Source: Smallanthus sonchifolius
Lineage: Eukaryota > Streptophyta > Magnoliopsida > Asterales > Asteraceae
Assembly: GCA_023525975.1 (NCBI GenBank)
Contig: CM042020.1
Coordinates: 16,331,001-16,395,000 of the forward strand
Length of the DNA stretch: 64,000 nt
Direction: 5' to 3'
Shown: positions 31,041 to 42,449 of the stretch, piece after piece
Position numbering within the stretch: position 1 is the stretch's first letter
How the letters are laid out: every line of letters begins with the position of its first letter
The notes under the pieces: generated by a model
The model's input: the letters and a program-made list of their open reading frames with translations, nothing else
Told to the model about the DNA's origin: nothing
Databases searched by the model: none
Program-made: the position numbers and the translations under genes

Positions 31041-32628
31041 TTGTCCAATTTTGTTTCCTATGAAAAATTTTCAAATGCTCACTCACATAATGAGCCTAGA
31101 AAATTTGCACAAGCCATACAGGATGAGAGATGGAAAGAAGCTATGAAAAAAGAGATCCACGCTCTTGAAGAAAACGGCACATGGACTCTTGAAAATTTAC
31201 CGGAAGGAAAACGTGCCATTGACTCCAAATGGGTCTATAAAATCAAGTACAAACCCAATGGGGAAATTGAGCGGTTCAAGGCTCGTCTTGTTGCAAAGGG
31301 TTTCACACAACAAGAAGGCATAGATTATCACGACACCTTCGCTCCCGTCGCCAAGCTTGTGACGGTCAGGACCCTCTTAACCATAGCTGTGAAACGAGAT
31401 TGGATTATTAATCAGTTGGACGTCAATAATGCGTTCTTGCATGGGGACTTGCACGAGGAAGTTTATATGAAGATACCACAGGGATTTTCTAAAGAGGGCG
31501 AAACTAGAGTTTGCAGGTTGAGAAAATCTCTTTACGGCTTAAAGCAAGCTTCACGGAATTGGTATCAAAAAATTCACATCCTCTTTACTCGACTTGGGCT
31601 TTCGCCAATGCAAGGCAGATTACTCATTATTTATCCGCAAGCAAGGCACCAACATTGTGGCGATTTTAATATATGTGGATGACGTCATTATGGTTGGAAA
31701 CAACAATGAGATGGTTCAAGAAACAAAGAATGAATTGAATCGCCGGTTCAGCATCAAGGATCTTGGGGACCTCAAATATTTCCTTGGCATTGAGGTAGCT
31801 CGCACTTCGAAGGGGCTTGTTTTGAGTCAAAGGAAATACACTCTCGACATTCTCGAAGATTGTGGCCTCCAAGGATGTCGACCGAGCTCATTTCCTATGG
31901 AACCGAGCTTGAAACTAGACAAAGAAGCTACAGAACCGAAGGTGGATGGTGGTAGATACCGTAGGCTCGTGGGTCGATTACTTTACCTACAGGCAACCAG
32001 ACCCGACATCACATACGCTGTTAATGTCCTTAGTCAATTCGTCTCAGACCCTAGGCAATCTCATCTTGATGCGGTTCATCGTGTCCTCCGTTATCTCAAG
32101 TCTACTCCAGGTCAAGGAATTCTTTTGCCACGGGAGAATAATTACAAACTTGTTGGGTATTGTGATGCAGACTGGCTTGGCTGCCCCTTCTCAAGGCGTT
32201 CACGAACCGGTTATTTGCTTTTGTTAGGAGGTGCTCCCGTCTCCTGGAAAACTAAGAAACAATCAGTTGTTTCTCGTTCCTCTGCCGAGGCTGAGTACCG
32301 GTCAATGGCTTCTACCACTAGTGAAATTTTATGGATGCGCTGGCTCCTACAGGAACTCGATGTTCCTTCGGATGGTCCCACGCCTCTTTTTTGTGATAAT
32401 CAAGCAGCTCGCCATATTGCCAACAGTCCCGTTTTTCATGAACGCACTAAGCACGTGGAGATGGATTGCTACTTTGTCCGCGAACGGGTAGAAACTAAAG
32501 AGATACAACCCCTCAACATCAACTCAAGCATGCAAATCGCTGATCTGTTCACGAAAAGTCTAGGGGCTCCTCAACTCAAATTCCTTCTTGGCAAGTTGGG
32601 CGTTATTGATCTACACGCTCCAACTTGA
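31041..32628 (+). pseudogene. Copia reverse transcriptase and RNase H, one frameshift
   Basis: The first frame (31041-31682) carries WKEAMKKEIHALEENGTW, NGEIERFKARLVAKGFTQQ, QLDVNNAFLHGDLHEEVYM and SLYGLKQASRNW. After a shift near 31598 the second frame (31594-32628) carries IYVDDVIMVGNN, the RNase H GYCDADWLGC, SRSSAEAEYRSMA and FTKSLGAP, ending just before the purine tract and 3' LTR. Catalytic residues are all present; only the frameshift breaks it. Confidence 0.92.
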
Positions 32629-32635
32629 GGGGGAG

Positions 32636-32820
32636 TATTGGCGCATATATTTCCTTTCCTCTTTCTATCCGATGATTTCTCCTTAGATGCAGGCCCCTGT
32701 TAACTATTTTCCATATTTAGTGCATGCGAGTTTTGTATTTATTTCCTTGCAATGTATCTCTTTTGACATAAGAAAATCAATAAACAATTGAACCTTGTCT
32801 TGATATCATCGATTTGTTCA
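32636..32820 (+). repeat. 3' LTR of short-LTR Copia element
   Basis: Preceded by the purine tract GAGGGGGAG. It differs from the 5' LTR by TAATTA/TAACTA, GCCATG/GCAATG and an extra TT in CATATTTAG. It ends TTGTTCA followed by TSD gagat. Confidence 0.92.
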
Positions 32821-32825
32821 GAGAT

Positions 32826-33633
32826 TGGAGTATATTTTGTTTTGTTATTGCATATTTTGTTAATCAAACAGTAATTTAGTCGATTTATTTTTATTTCTGT
32901 TACGTATCACTACCATAATTCGCTAAGTTCGTAGAATATAATCACTTGATTGATCCTGACAAGTGGTATAAAAGGAGGCTTCATATTGGTGGTTTAACGG
33001 TCATAAGTTTAGGTTTATTTTTGTTCTGCAATTACTGGTTTTGATAATTGAAGACTTACAACCAGTGGGGGATCCAGGAAATTTTTTCATGGGGGTTGGA
33101 AATTTTTAGGGTCCGTTGTATATCATTAAACATTAATATTTTTCAGTTTGGTTCAGTACAGGCCGGGTCGTGTCACTTAGTACACACATTGTCACTAATT
33201 ACAATTAGCAAATATCACATATATATGGCATAACATTATAGTAGAATAATACAATAAGCGAAATTCAAAACTTAGAGAAAGATTTTAAAAAAAGTTACTT
33301 GAAATCGTGAGGAGGCAGCGACGCAAGGCTTTGAACGGTAAACCGACTAGCAGGGCGAGAATCGTAAATTCGTTGTTAGCGAAGATGTCTGAAATCGTGA
33401 GGAGGCATGACGAGAATCGTGATTAACAATTTGACGTTCTTCATATTACATGAAGCATGAATATGAAACGTTGAGACGTTGATGGATTAAGATTGTTGCT
33501 ACTTAGATTTTTTATTTGGTTAAATTGTTTAAAAATTTAAATGGGTATGTGGGCTTAATTGTCTAAATAAGTAATGGGTTAATTAATGTGAGCTTAGTTA
33601 TTTAAATGACTAAGTTTTTAGTCCAGTTTAGTA
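32826..33633. other. Spacer with possible older repeat end
   Basis: No gene. A G-rich segment near 33065-33115 (GTGGGGGATCCAGG then TCATGGGGG) looks like the end of an old dispersed repeat, and related GGGTCGG sequence occurs beyond the hAT at about 36550-36660, so the hAT may have inserted into that repeat. Confidence 0.35.
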
Positions 33634-33670
33634 TAAATGTCTAGTGGTGCACAAATCGGTTTTTTAACCC

Positions 33671-33845
33671 AAACCGGTTCAAACCGACCCGAACCGGTTT
33701 GGTCAACGAAAAGTCAAAACCGGTTTGGACCCAAACCGGTTCGGGTTAAACCGGTTCGAGTAATGGAAATATATAAACCGGTCAAACCGGTTCTGGTAGG
33801 TTTTAAACCGGTTTGTCCTTTAAACCGGTTTAAACCGGTTTTTAT
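33671..33845. repeat. Left subterminal AACCGGTT array of hAT
   Basis: About nine copies of the palindrome AACCGGTT in 175 bases, most within AAACCGGTTT. hAT transposases typically bind short subterminal repeats, so these are probable binding sites (inference). The motif can also form dyads. Confidence 0.85.
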
Positions 33846-34057
33846 TAAAAAAAAAAAAAACCAAATAAATTTTATATTTTTAATATAAAATCCATAATAA
33901 AATATAACAAAATTAAAACATAAAGTTCAACGTTTATTAATATTTGGAAAGTTCGGAAATTAAAAAACATGACAAGATAAAATTGTAAAAAATTACAAAA
34001 AATATAACAAATATAAAACATTAAGTTCAACGTTTTATTTTTTGGAATATTGATTGA

Positions 34058-36139
34058 TTATTCTTGTGCGTTGTCTTCGGAACTAGAGCTTCGTAGCCTT
34101 GCATCTTCGGCTAGTTCTTCATCCGTGACGGGTTCGGATATTTCAAGATCAACCTCGTTGTTGTGTATGACTTCTTCGGCTTGAATTTCATCTTCGAGAG
34201 AAGTTTGGTCTTGTATCCTATCCATCGCATCCAAATGGTCCTTCAAGCAAATGCACATTTCCATCGCTAGGGGTGTGAGTCTAGTCCTTCGTATCGATAA
34301 TACCCTGCCACTAAAAGAAAACGCAGATTCCGAAGCTACCGTGGAAGCTTGGACGATTAGCACATCACGGGCCATGGTGGAAAGAATCGGAAACGAAGCT
34401 TCGTTTGTTTTCCACCATGCCAAAATATCAAACTCCTCAAAAACGGTAGGAGGCATAAACGCTAAAAAGTTTGTGCCAATATACCTTTCGAGTTCGCTAC
34501 TCGGGGTGGTACCTCGAGCCCGTTTACTAAATTCATTTAACATTTCGTTATATAAATTCAAATTAACATCTCTCGAGGTACCACTTGATGATGTACCCAT
34601 TGTATCATGTGGAGTCGGAGTTGTACCATATTTATGTAAATAAACATCAAATAAATCTTGTAAACATTTGTTAAAATATGTTTTTGTGCCTTGTGCAAAA
34701 TGGATGTCTTCACTATCCAAATTCAAAGCGTAAGTAATTCTATCAATCAAGGTTTCAACCCCGTAAACATTTATGGTAGGGTTTAACGCGGCGGCGCAAG
34801 TTATAACGGGAGGCATTTCTTTAAAATATTTCACTAATTTTTCTTTCATCGGTTCTATCATTTTTGTAAAAAGATCGCTTTTATTTTCAAGCTCAGACAA
34901 CTTGTTAGCCATTAAATATATTTGTTTTAGTGTTAATGGACTTGTGAGATAATAAACACCGGATAAAAAAGTGGTGGCGGTTTTAAAAACTTCAAGCAAT
35001 TCGGTTACGTCTTTTAAAATATCCCAATTTGGAGACGGAAACTTTTGAATTTTACGACGAGGTTTTGAGGCAAGCATATCATGAAATAGTTCTAAAGTTT
35101 CTCTTTGTCGTAAAGCGCTATAAAACATAATATAAGTCGAGTTCCATCTTGTCTCGACGTCCCAATTCGGGCCTAAGCAAAGATTATTCGTATCACGACA
35201 AAATTTAATATAATCATGGTATCTTTTTCTGTTACTAAAAATATCTTTAAGCATTTGTCGAAAAGTATATGTTAAGTTTGAAACCTCTTCAATTGCAAGC
35301 CCGGCTTGCACCGCCAAGTTAATGGTGTGTGCGACACATCGACTATGAAAAAAAACGCCGTTGCAAACGGGTTTATATTTAATTTTTAGTGTTTGAACCG
35401 CATTTGTATTATTAGATGCATTATCAAAAGACATTGAAAAAAGTTTATTTTGTAATTTAAATTCGTTAATAACACCATCCAATATATAAAATAAATTTTC
35501 GCCAGTGTGTGGATATTCAAACAAGTCAAAAGCGATTGTACGCTTCATCATTTGCCACGTATTGGGATCAACCCAATGCGCGGTAACGCAAAGGTACGAA
35601 TCGGGTATACCATGTGGAGCCGACCAAACATCGGTGGTTAAGTTTACACCGGTTTGCAAATTTTCAAAATCCAAAATTAATTCATTTTTTGCTTTTTTCC
35701 ACATTTTTATACAATCTCGTCTAAGGGTTGTGCGACTTATTTGGTGATAACGAGGTTGGAGTGTCTCTTGAATCATCCTTGTCAAGCGCGGATTGTCAAA
35801 GTGGTTGAACGGCAATCCTTCTTGAATCACTAACCTCGCCATTCGATCTCGAACAATATTTGGATCAAAGTTCTAAATTCCTCCTTCGCTTGTCATCGAG
35901 GCTTGACCTTCACTTGGAATTCCCTTCAATGACGGGCAAGATTTTTCCATATGCATTTTCAAACTAGTGTTTGAATCTTTCCCTAAAAACGCACCACACA
36001 TCTTGCACCGAGCACGTTCCTTCCCGTTTGACAACAAACATAGATCGTAATTGCACCAAATTGCCGGATTTCTCGTTGTTGCTCGAATTTCCACAACGGT
36101 AACATCGTTTGAGGAACCACCAACACCAAAACTTGCCAT
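34058..36139 (-). pseudogene. hAT (RICESLEEPER-type) transposase with single nonsense codon
   Basis: One reading frame of about 693 codons interrupted only by a TAG at 35873-35875. The N-terminal part (36139-35876) holds a BED zinc finger: WCNYDLC then CKMC...H....C. Ten codons after the stop comes the ATG at 35842 and 594 codons of transposase: TTDVWSAPHG and SFDNASNN around the catalytic aspartates, NWDVETRWNSTY, and the C-terminal dimerisation region (DILAWWKTNEASFPILSTMA, VASESAFSFSGRV). The acidic tail is rich in E/D. Re-initiation at 35842 would give a protein lacking the DNA-binding finger. Length is normal for the family. Confidence 0.93.
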
Positions 36140-36243
36140 GCTTTTTTTTTTTAAGTTTAGAGAGCGTTTTTGAAGAGTTAAAGAGCGGTTTTAGAGATTA
36201 GAGAGTGTAAAGAGAGGTGTGATCAACCCTAAACACCCCCCAC

Positions 36244-36253
36244 CTATTTATAG
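36244..36253 (-). promoter_or_regulatory. TATA box of hAT transposase
   Basis: CTATAAATAG on the minus strand lies about 105 bases upstream of the transposase ATG at 36139, inside the element. It is a good candidate for the transposase promoter. Confidence 0.65.
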
Positions 36254-36325
36254 TGTTTTAAGGATGCAAAAAACTCCAAAAAAAGGGCCAAAATCGACCC
36301 CAACGGCTATTTTTTGCCCAGCTCG

Positions 36326-36505
36326 AAAACCGGTTTAAACCGGTTTAACCGGTTAGGATGAACCGGTCCCTAACCCGATCTCATCCAGGAAGCTTCAAAC
36401 CGGTTTCAAACCGGCGGTTTTTGGGCAACCCGAACCGGTTTGGCCCAAACCGGTTTAAGCCAAACCGGTTTGCCGGTTTGGACCGGGTTAAAAAAAAACC
36501 GGTTT
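36326..36505. repeat. Right subterminal AACCGGTT array of hAT
   Basis: About eight AACCGGTT copies in 180 bases, several as GGTTTAAACCGGTTTAACCGG-like runs. It mirrors the left array and lies upstream of the transposase TATA box. Confidence 0.85.
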
Positions 36506-36529
36506 TTTTTGTGCACCACTATAAATGTC

Positions 36530-38263
36530 CATATAAGTTATTAGTTAAAATGAGGGTCGGTCTTAAAAATTAAGTTATCATAGGGTCGGAGTTAAAAATT
36601 AATTTTTTTTGTCAGATAAAATTGTATGGGGGTTTGCGTCAAAATTTATTGAGGTCGGTCTAGAATTACCGCATATATAACAAATAGAAAGAAAAAAAAA
36701 TCAGCCTCCCCGACTTGTTAGAAATGGGTTTCACCTTTTATTCTTTTTATTTACACTATAAAAACTAGAGTGCAAATACATTCACCTTTTATTCTTTTTC
36801 AAACAACTAAAAACTGATAACCCTTTTCGAACAACCACAAGGATTATGAACCTAGTTGAGTGGAGTTCCTTCTCAAAAGCCACAATCGAGAGAATATGGA
36901 ACCTTATAAAAAATGTCCTCATTAATCATGGTAGATTTGTCATCACCAGCCGCATGAACAATGTTACCCCCACACAAAACATTATTAAAGATAATATATT
37001 ATTTAAAATTTATTATAATATTTTTTAACATAATTAAGTGATATGATTTGATTGAATTTATTTTGCAATTATGCTTGTTGTGCTCCTATAAATAGTTGAT
37101 CAGTAATACATAATATATACTTACGGGGTTTTCATTATTCCATAAACGCACCATTAAACGACCTTTAAACTCACGGATAAACTAAGAATCTTATGTGTCG
37201 GGCCTAGAATTTCTTTATACTGCGGTCACTCTTTGAATACGTGTAGTGAACATGGTCACTCTTTGTTTATTACACATAATAAAACGAGTATCATGTACTA
37301 GATAAGTTAGCGTCTTGTATTACGCGTCTGATCCACCTCTGTTAACACAACTCTTGAGTAACATGTGATCAAAGACTAATTTAGTAAGGAACTACACCGT
37401 AATATATATTTTTTGTGTTATATATATCATACATATTTTTATGTATTAGTCATATACGTATCTGACACTCAACTGATTATTGATTTGTCAAACATTTTCA
37501 AATAACATCGATATGGTAGATTTTATTTTCAATAAAAGAGTAAATTTACCTTTTTTTTTAATAATTGTTTTATTAAAAATTTACCTAGATTGTTGAAAAT
37601 AATATCAGATTATCCATACACCTGGAACAAAATAAAGGAGTTATACCTACTAACTTCCATTACGCATAAAAAAATTAATAAATAATAAAAGCAACTATAT
37701 GAAGAAAAATTCATTTTTGCTTCCTTCTATTATGAAAAAAGGTAGTTGACAATCGAGTCAACTGATTTTGGATAGATTAGGTCAACTTCTTTCATCCTCA
37801 ATCCTCATCCAACCAATAAAACAAATATTTTTGTCCCACTTAGCAAACTATTTGAAAATTGTAAAGGTTTAATTAATGGAAATTGTTGGTGTTTAATAGA
37901 ATTTCAACATGTATTTTATAAACTTTTTTTTTTCTTTATTTTGAAGCTACCCAAATCAGCTAGAGATCTATCTTTAATATCTATGGTTGAAATGTAGCCT
38001 GAAAACTTAAGACTATATGTAATTCGGGTTACCATGGATCTTGATACTGAGAAAGTGGTTATTTGGACTGAGAACCAGAACTCCACTGGCGGGTCGGTTT
38101 CGCTTTGGGTTGGTTATCTTTGGTCGGTTTAATAATTCTTAACCGGGTGGACCGGTTGTATATTTCATATATGGATTTTGTTAAATATATAAGTTTAGGA
38201 CTATTTTAGCAAGTATAACGCATATTAAGGATTTTATAATTAATTTTGAGTAAATTTTATTTT
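36530..38263. other. AT-rich spacer, no gene recognised
   Basis: The first ~140 bases (GAGGGTCGGTCTTAAAAATT region) resemble a segment at 43850-43895 in reverse orientation, so part is repeat-derived. The 60-codon ORF at 36846 shows no family features. An ACCGG-rich patch occurs near 38085-38160. Confidence 0.45.
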
Positions 38264-38560
38264 TCTTTTATAACTTTTAAAATGCGATATTTTACGAAAT
38301 TCTGAAAGTATCGTTTGACACGCTTATTTTTATCTACTTTCGATATAAATTTAATTCAAAACCAAGTTTTCATGATAATGTACAAGGCATCAAAGTACGA
38401 ACGTACAAGCCATCAAAGCTGCTTCTAGACTTCGTTTTTTCCTTTTACAACCTTTAAAATATGATGTTTTATAAAACTCGGATTTATCGTTTCGACATGT
38501 TATTTTTCTCAGCATTTCGACGTGAATTTTTCCGCAGGGTTAATACCATTGTATAGGTTC
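38264..38560. repeat. Diverged direct duplication, ~178-bp offset
   Basis: The block CTTTTATAACTTTTAAAATG-CGATATTTTACGAAA near 38265 is matched by CCTTTTACAACCTTTAAAATA-TGATGTTTTATAAAA near 38442, with similar downstream sequence (ATCGTTTGACA / ATCGTTTCGACA). It looks like an old two-copy tandem repeat. No coding function. Confidence 0.55.
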
Positions 38561-38880
38561 TTGAAACCGAGCGTTACAAATTTTCATACCCCTACAACAT
38601 CCGTGGGTTACGCCATACGTTTATACTAAAATCAAAAGATACTTGTTAGTGGGCCAGATGTTGAGTTAACATGGTCTCAAATCTCAATCATATAGTCTAC
38701 AAATCAACTCAATGGCACATGGTTTGGGCCTGATTAGATCATTAATGGGCTTGCAGTTGACAGTGGCCGTTTTTTACAACCATTGTGATTCATTTGTGAA
38801 AACTGAAGTTTGAAAACATTTTATATTTAACTTATGACGATACATAATAACCAAGCTCAGGATGGTTAAATCGCAATTAA

Positions 38881-41358
38881 GTGGATTGGTTCGGGAAAAA
38901 AAAGGAAAACAATGGGATCTATTATGATTTATGCTCTCGGCTTCTTCGGGTGGATAAAGAAATTGATAGGGTTCGTGGGTCTAACGCATTGAGTAGTGAA
39001 AGACGGGATTTAAAAATTAAAATCGGGGAAATAGAAAGAATTAAGGGTCTTGATATGGTGTAAAAAGCCAAAATTAACTGGAGTATTGAAGCGGATGAAA
39101 ACTCCAATTTTTTCATGGTATTATAAACAAAAAGAGGTATCCATTCAGGGGATTAAGGTTTAAGGGGAATGGATTGAAGATCCTGGTCGTATCATAGAGG
39201 CTTTCTTGGATTATTACCAGGGAAATTCAATAGATTTGAGGGAGCCAAGGTGATAAATCGAAGTAGCCACTTTCATCTTTTATCTTCAGCTCGGGTTTCG
39301 ATGTTGGAAACTAGTGTTGTTTGGTCATGTGGGAGTGACAAATCTCTTGGACCGGGCGAAATTTATTTTGGGTTTATTAAAAGATATCAGGAGGTAATGC
39401 ATAATCATATCATGGAGTTTGTTTTAGAGTTTCTTCAGCATGGGGAGCTCCATCGAGGTTGTAATTGATCATTCATTATGTTGATTCCTAAGGTGTCTAG
39501 TCCGATAATTGTTACGGATTTTAGACCTATAAGACTTGTTGGGTTGCAATATATAATTATTGCAAAATTATTGGCGAAGCGTTTAGCTCGTGTCATTGTC
39601 TCGGTTTTTAGTGTTGAGCAATCAACTTTTATTAAAGGTAGACAAACCTTAGATGGTCCATTAATTATGAATGGAATTTTGGTTTGGTATAAGAAGAAGA
39701 AAAACATTTTAGTTTTCAAAATAGAATTTGAAAACGCCTACGATTCGTTAAGCTATGAATATTTGGACTCCATTATGTCTTTCATGGGTTTTGGTAGTAG
39801 ATGGGTTTCTTGGATTATGGCTGGCTTGTTAATGGAAGCTCGACTGTGGAGTTTCAGATGGAGAGATGATTGTGTAAAGGCAATCCTTTTTCTCCGTTTC
39901 TTTTTTATTTTAGTCATGGAGGGTCTCTACTTCGTCGTTGAGGATATTGTGGATGTAGGTTTTTTTTGTGGTGCTTAGATTGGGAAAGACTCTATCACAT
40001 GTGTTCTATGCTGATGATGTGCTCATTGTGGGGGAGTGGTCTTTGGACAACATCTAAAATATTGTCAGGGTCATTAATCGCTTTTATCTAGCTTCATGTC
40101 TAAAGATTAACATGCACAAATCTAGTTTTATGGAGCGCGTGTGCAATTTTGTGATGTGGAAAGGTTTGTTTACATCTCTGGGTGTAAACCAGATAGGTTT
40201 CCTTTTATCTACTTTGGGGTTCCTGTTGGATATAACATGGGTAAAGTTAATGGGTGGCGTTTGATTATGGACATGTTTCTCATCAAGCTCTCAAAATGGA
40301 AGGCAACTATGCTTTCTATATGGGGAAGATCTATGCTCATCTCTTTGGTCCTTGGCTCGGTTGGTATCTATTACATTTCTTTATTTCTTATCCCAATGAC
40401 TTTGAAATCCATCCGATCCAAATTCTTTTGGGGAGGTGGTGATAATTCTCGCAAGATGGCATGGATGAAACATAATTTGGTGATAGCGGATGAAGAAAAA
40501 GGGGTTTGGGAATAGGGAGCTTAGAAGGTTTCGACTTCGCTCTTCTTTAAAAGTGGCATTAGAGATTTGTAAATAACCCAAATGCAATGTGGGTTAAGGT
40601 TATAAAGTCGATCCATGGGGTGAATGGGGGTGGTAGAGGGCTCTTGGCCCTCAAAAGGATGTGAGGTGTGATCTAGGATTAGTATATCTTATGCTAAACT
40701 CAATGACAACGGTGTGCTACCCCTATCTTCATTGAGCAAGAAAATGGGCAATGGCGAATCAACTCTCTTTTGGAGTGAAGTTTGGTTAGGTAATTCTACT
40801 CTTTCTTCCAGGTATCCTAGAATTTTTAATTTGAAGATCGATAAAGATTGTGTTATTAGTGATGGTAGGTACAATTGTGATTGGATTTGGAAGTGGCGAA
40901 GATATCTGAGAGGGGGCCAAGTCTGTGCAACTCGCCAATTACTTGGGTGAATCGGGTGATGTTAAATGGTCTCAATCTACGAATAGGTGGGCGTGGGATA
41001 TGGATTTCGATGAGGAATTTTCATTTAAAGCGGTGTGAAAGCATATTGACCGGATTACTCTTCTGATGGTATTCATACAACGAGATGGAATCGATATATT
41101 CCTAGAAAAGTGAATATTTTGTAATGGAGAGTGCTTACGGATCAACTTTCTTCAAGACAAAAGCTTGTAAATAGAGGTATTGATATAGGCCCTTTATGTT
41201 CTTTACAGATTGAATCTTTGGATCATTTATTGGATGAATGCGGCATCTTGACAAGGGTGGCAAGTAATCAAACGCTGCTACAGGTGGATCTTTCTGTGTC
41301 ACTGAAGCCGAAGGATATTGTATTATGATTGGACTCGTTAACTTTGCCCAAGACCAAG
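38881..41358 (+). pseudogene. 5'-truncated, decayed L1-type LINE
   Basis: Pieces in several frames keep the order of a LINE ORF2. From 38881: a linker with KAKINWSIEADENSNFFHG. From 39478: RT start (LIPKVSSP, DFRPIRLVGLQYII, FIKGRQTLDG). Motif A reads FKIEFENAYDSLS where D is expected in place of the first E. YADDVLIVG sits at 40007. From 40141: FPFIYFGVPVG, RSMLISLVLGS, RSKFFWGG. From 40714 to 41330: zinc-finger RVT-type region (LTDQLSSRQKLVNRGI, ESLDHLLDECG). Many stops and shifts. Endonuclease, ORF1 and poly-A tail are absent; the 3' end is cut by the element starting at 41359. Confidence 0.85.
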
Positions 41359-41676
41359 TGTTGCTACAAAACTTATCACCTAGAGGCTCAAGCTTCGGAG
41401 CAGTGCTGGATGGACAAGTTAAGCTAAAACTTCTGGACTTGGGCTTGGAAGAACGGACAGGATCTCCGGGCCTTGAAAGGGTGATCTGCAAAATAAGAAA
41501 CACCGTGAGCCTCGCCACGAGCAGAAGGGGGTTTCTCCTCGTGACCACCCTCCGGCGTGAGAATAAGTATGTGTGTAGTGGGAGGTAAAAAGAGAAAGAG
41601 AGAAGAAAGAAGCAAGTAAATTCGGGTATTGTGAATATGAGAGTATAAAGTGTGTCTCTCTTGGAGTTTGATGAGA

Positions 41677-41686
41677 CTATTTATAG
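41677..41686 (-). promoter_or_regulatory. TATA box in putative LTR
   Basis: CTATAAATAG on the minus strand, followed (minus direction) by an AGAGAGACACAC stretch and a CT-rich leader, as in plant core promoters. Confidence 0.5.
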
Positions 41687-42219
41687 GGTCTTTATGGTCG
41701 GAATGTTTGGACTGAAATCTATTAAAGGTTGTCTGTAGTCCAACATCCCTCTTTGCTTTTGCGTATATATCCGTTATTTACTATTTTGGGTTATGAGAGC
41801 TCAGGGTGCATTTAATTACCCTTGTCTCTATAGTTGACTCCTGCTCCTTATGCACAGGTTTCGTACCTGACATCTCTTGTTTTGTTAGCTGACTTCCCTT
41901 TTTATGTTACTGGTAGCTAACTGACTTCTTTCTATCATGGATTCAGGTTTCCTCATTAGTGTTGTCTTTATAGTTGACTCTCATGTCCAATGAGAGGTTG
42001 TCTTAATTTATTTAGTATTATTTTCTAGTGTGAGATTATTTCCTTCGTAACTCCTCTAATATTTTTCAAGTGTAAAGACTGACCGTGCTTGATAATCGTG
42101 ATACGCTTTGAGCCGCGGTCGGATTTCGGCCTATGGGCCGTGACACGCTTTGAACCACGACTGGTACTTCCGGCTTTGCGATCGACTTTCCAATCCTTGT
42201 TGCACTTGAGCCGTGACAC

Positions 42220-42345
42220 ACCTTCAGCCACGGCAGGCCTTCAGCTGCGGCAGGATGTGCTTTGAGCCGCGACAGGATGTGCTTTGAGCCACGGCAGGCT
42301 TGGCGTCTTCAGCAACAAAGAACGGCTTCTCATCCGCGAGAACTG
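42220..42345. repeat. Degenerate GCCGCGGCAGG repeats
   Basis: Several GC-rich copies of a motif near GAGCC(G/A)CGGCAGG, some joined by GATGTGCTTT, occur between the R-U5-like part and the 58-bp array. The same motif recurs in the spacer blocks of the satellite array. Confidence 0.65.
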
Positions 42346-42449
42346 CTTCTCATCCGCGGCAGGCTCTTTCCATTCATTGTTAGCAATCATCGCTCAGGGC
42401 CTATCTATCATCCTTGATCGATTGTCACAGCGGCGATAGAAATTAGATC

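Larger units (their letters stand above)
28079..32820 (+). mobile_element. Ty1/Copia retrotransposon with short LTRs (Ale-like)
   Basis: A 4742-bp element with LTRs of 183 and 185 bp, primer site and gag-protease-integrase-RT-RNase H order. The 5-base repeat gagat flanks both ends exactly (28074-28078 and 32821-32825). The LTRs differ by two substitutions and one 2-bp indel, about 1%, so it is fairly young. The coding region has at least three frameshifts. Short LTRs suggest the Ale lineage; that is inference. Confidence 0.93.
33642..36521 (-). mobile_element. hAT transposon, near-complete, one stop in transposase
   Basis: A 2880-bp element with terminal inverted repeats TAGTGGTGCAC/GTGCACCACTA. 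The 8-base repeat taaatgtc flanks it exactly (33634-33641 and 36522-36529). Both subterminal regions are packed with AACCGGTT motifs. One transposase gene fills the minus strand. Perfect TSD and TIRs suggest recent insertion. Confidence 0.95.

Noticed and set aside
33065..36670. An older element enclosing the hAT (G-rich GGGGGATCCAGG end and GGTCGGTCTAGAATTACC end)
   Set aside because: The two ends pair poorly and no TSD was found; too weak to call.
36846..37028. 60-codon ORF as a gene
   Set aside because: AT-rich, short, no motif and no promoter-like context.
39250..39468. ORF in the LINE as an independent gene
   Set aside because: It is part of the frameshifted LINE ORF2 series.
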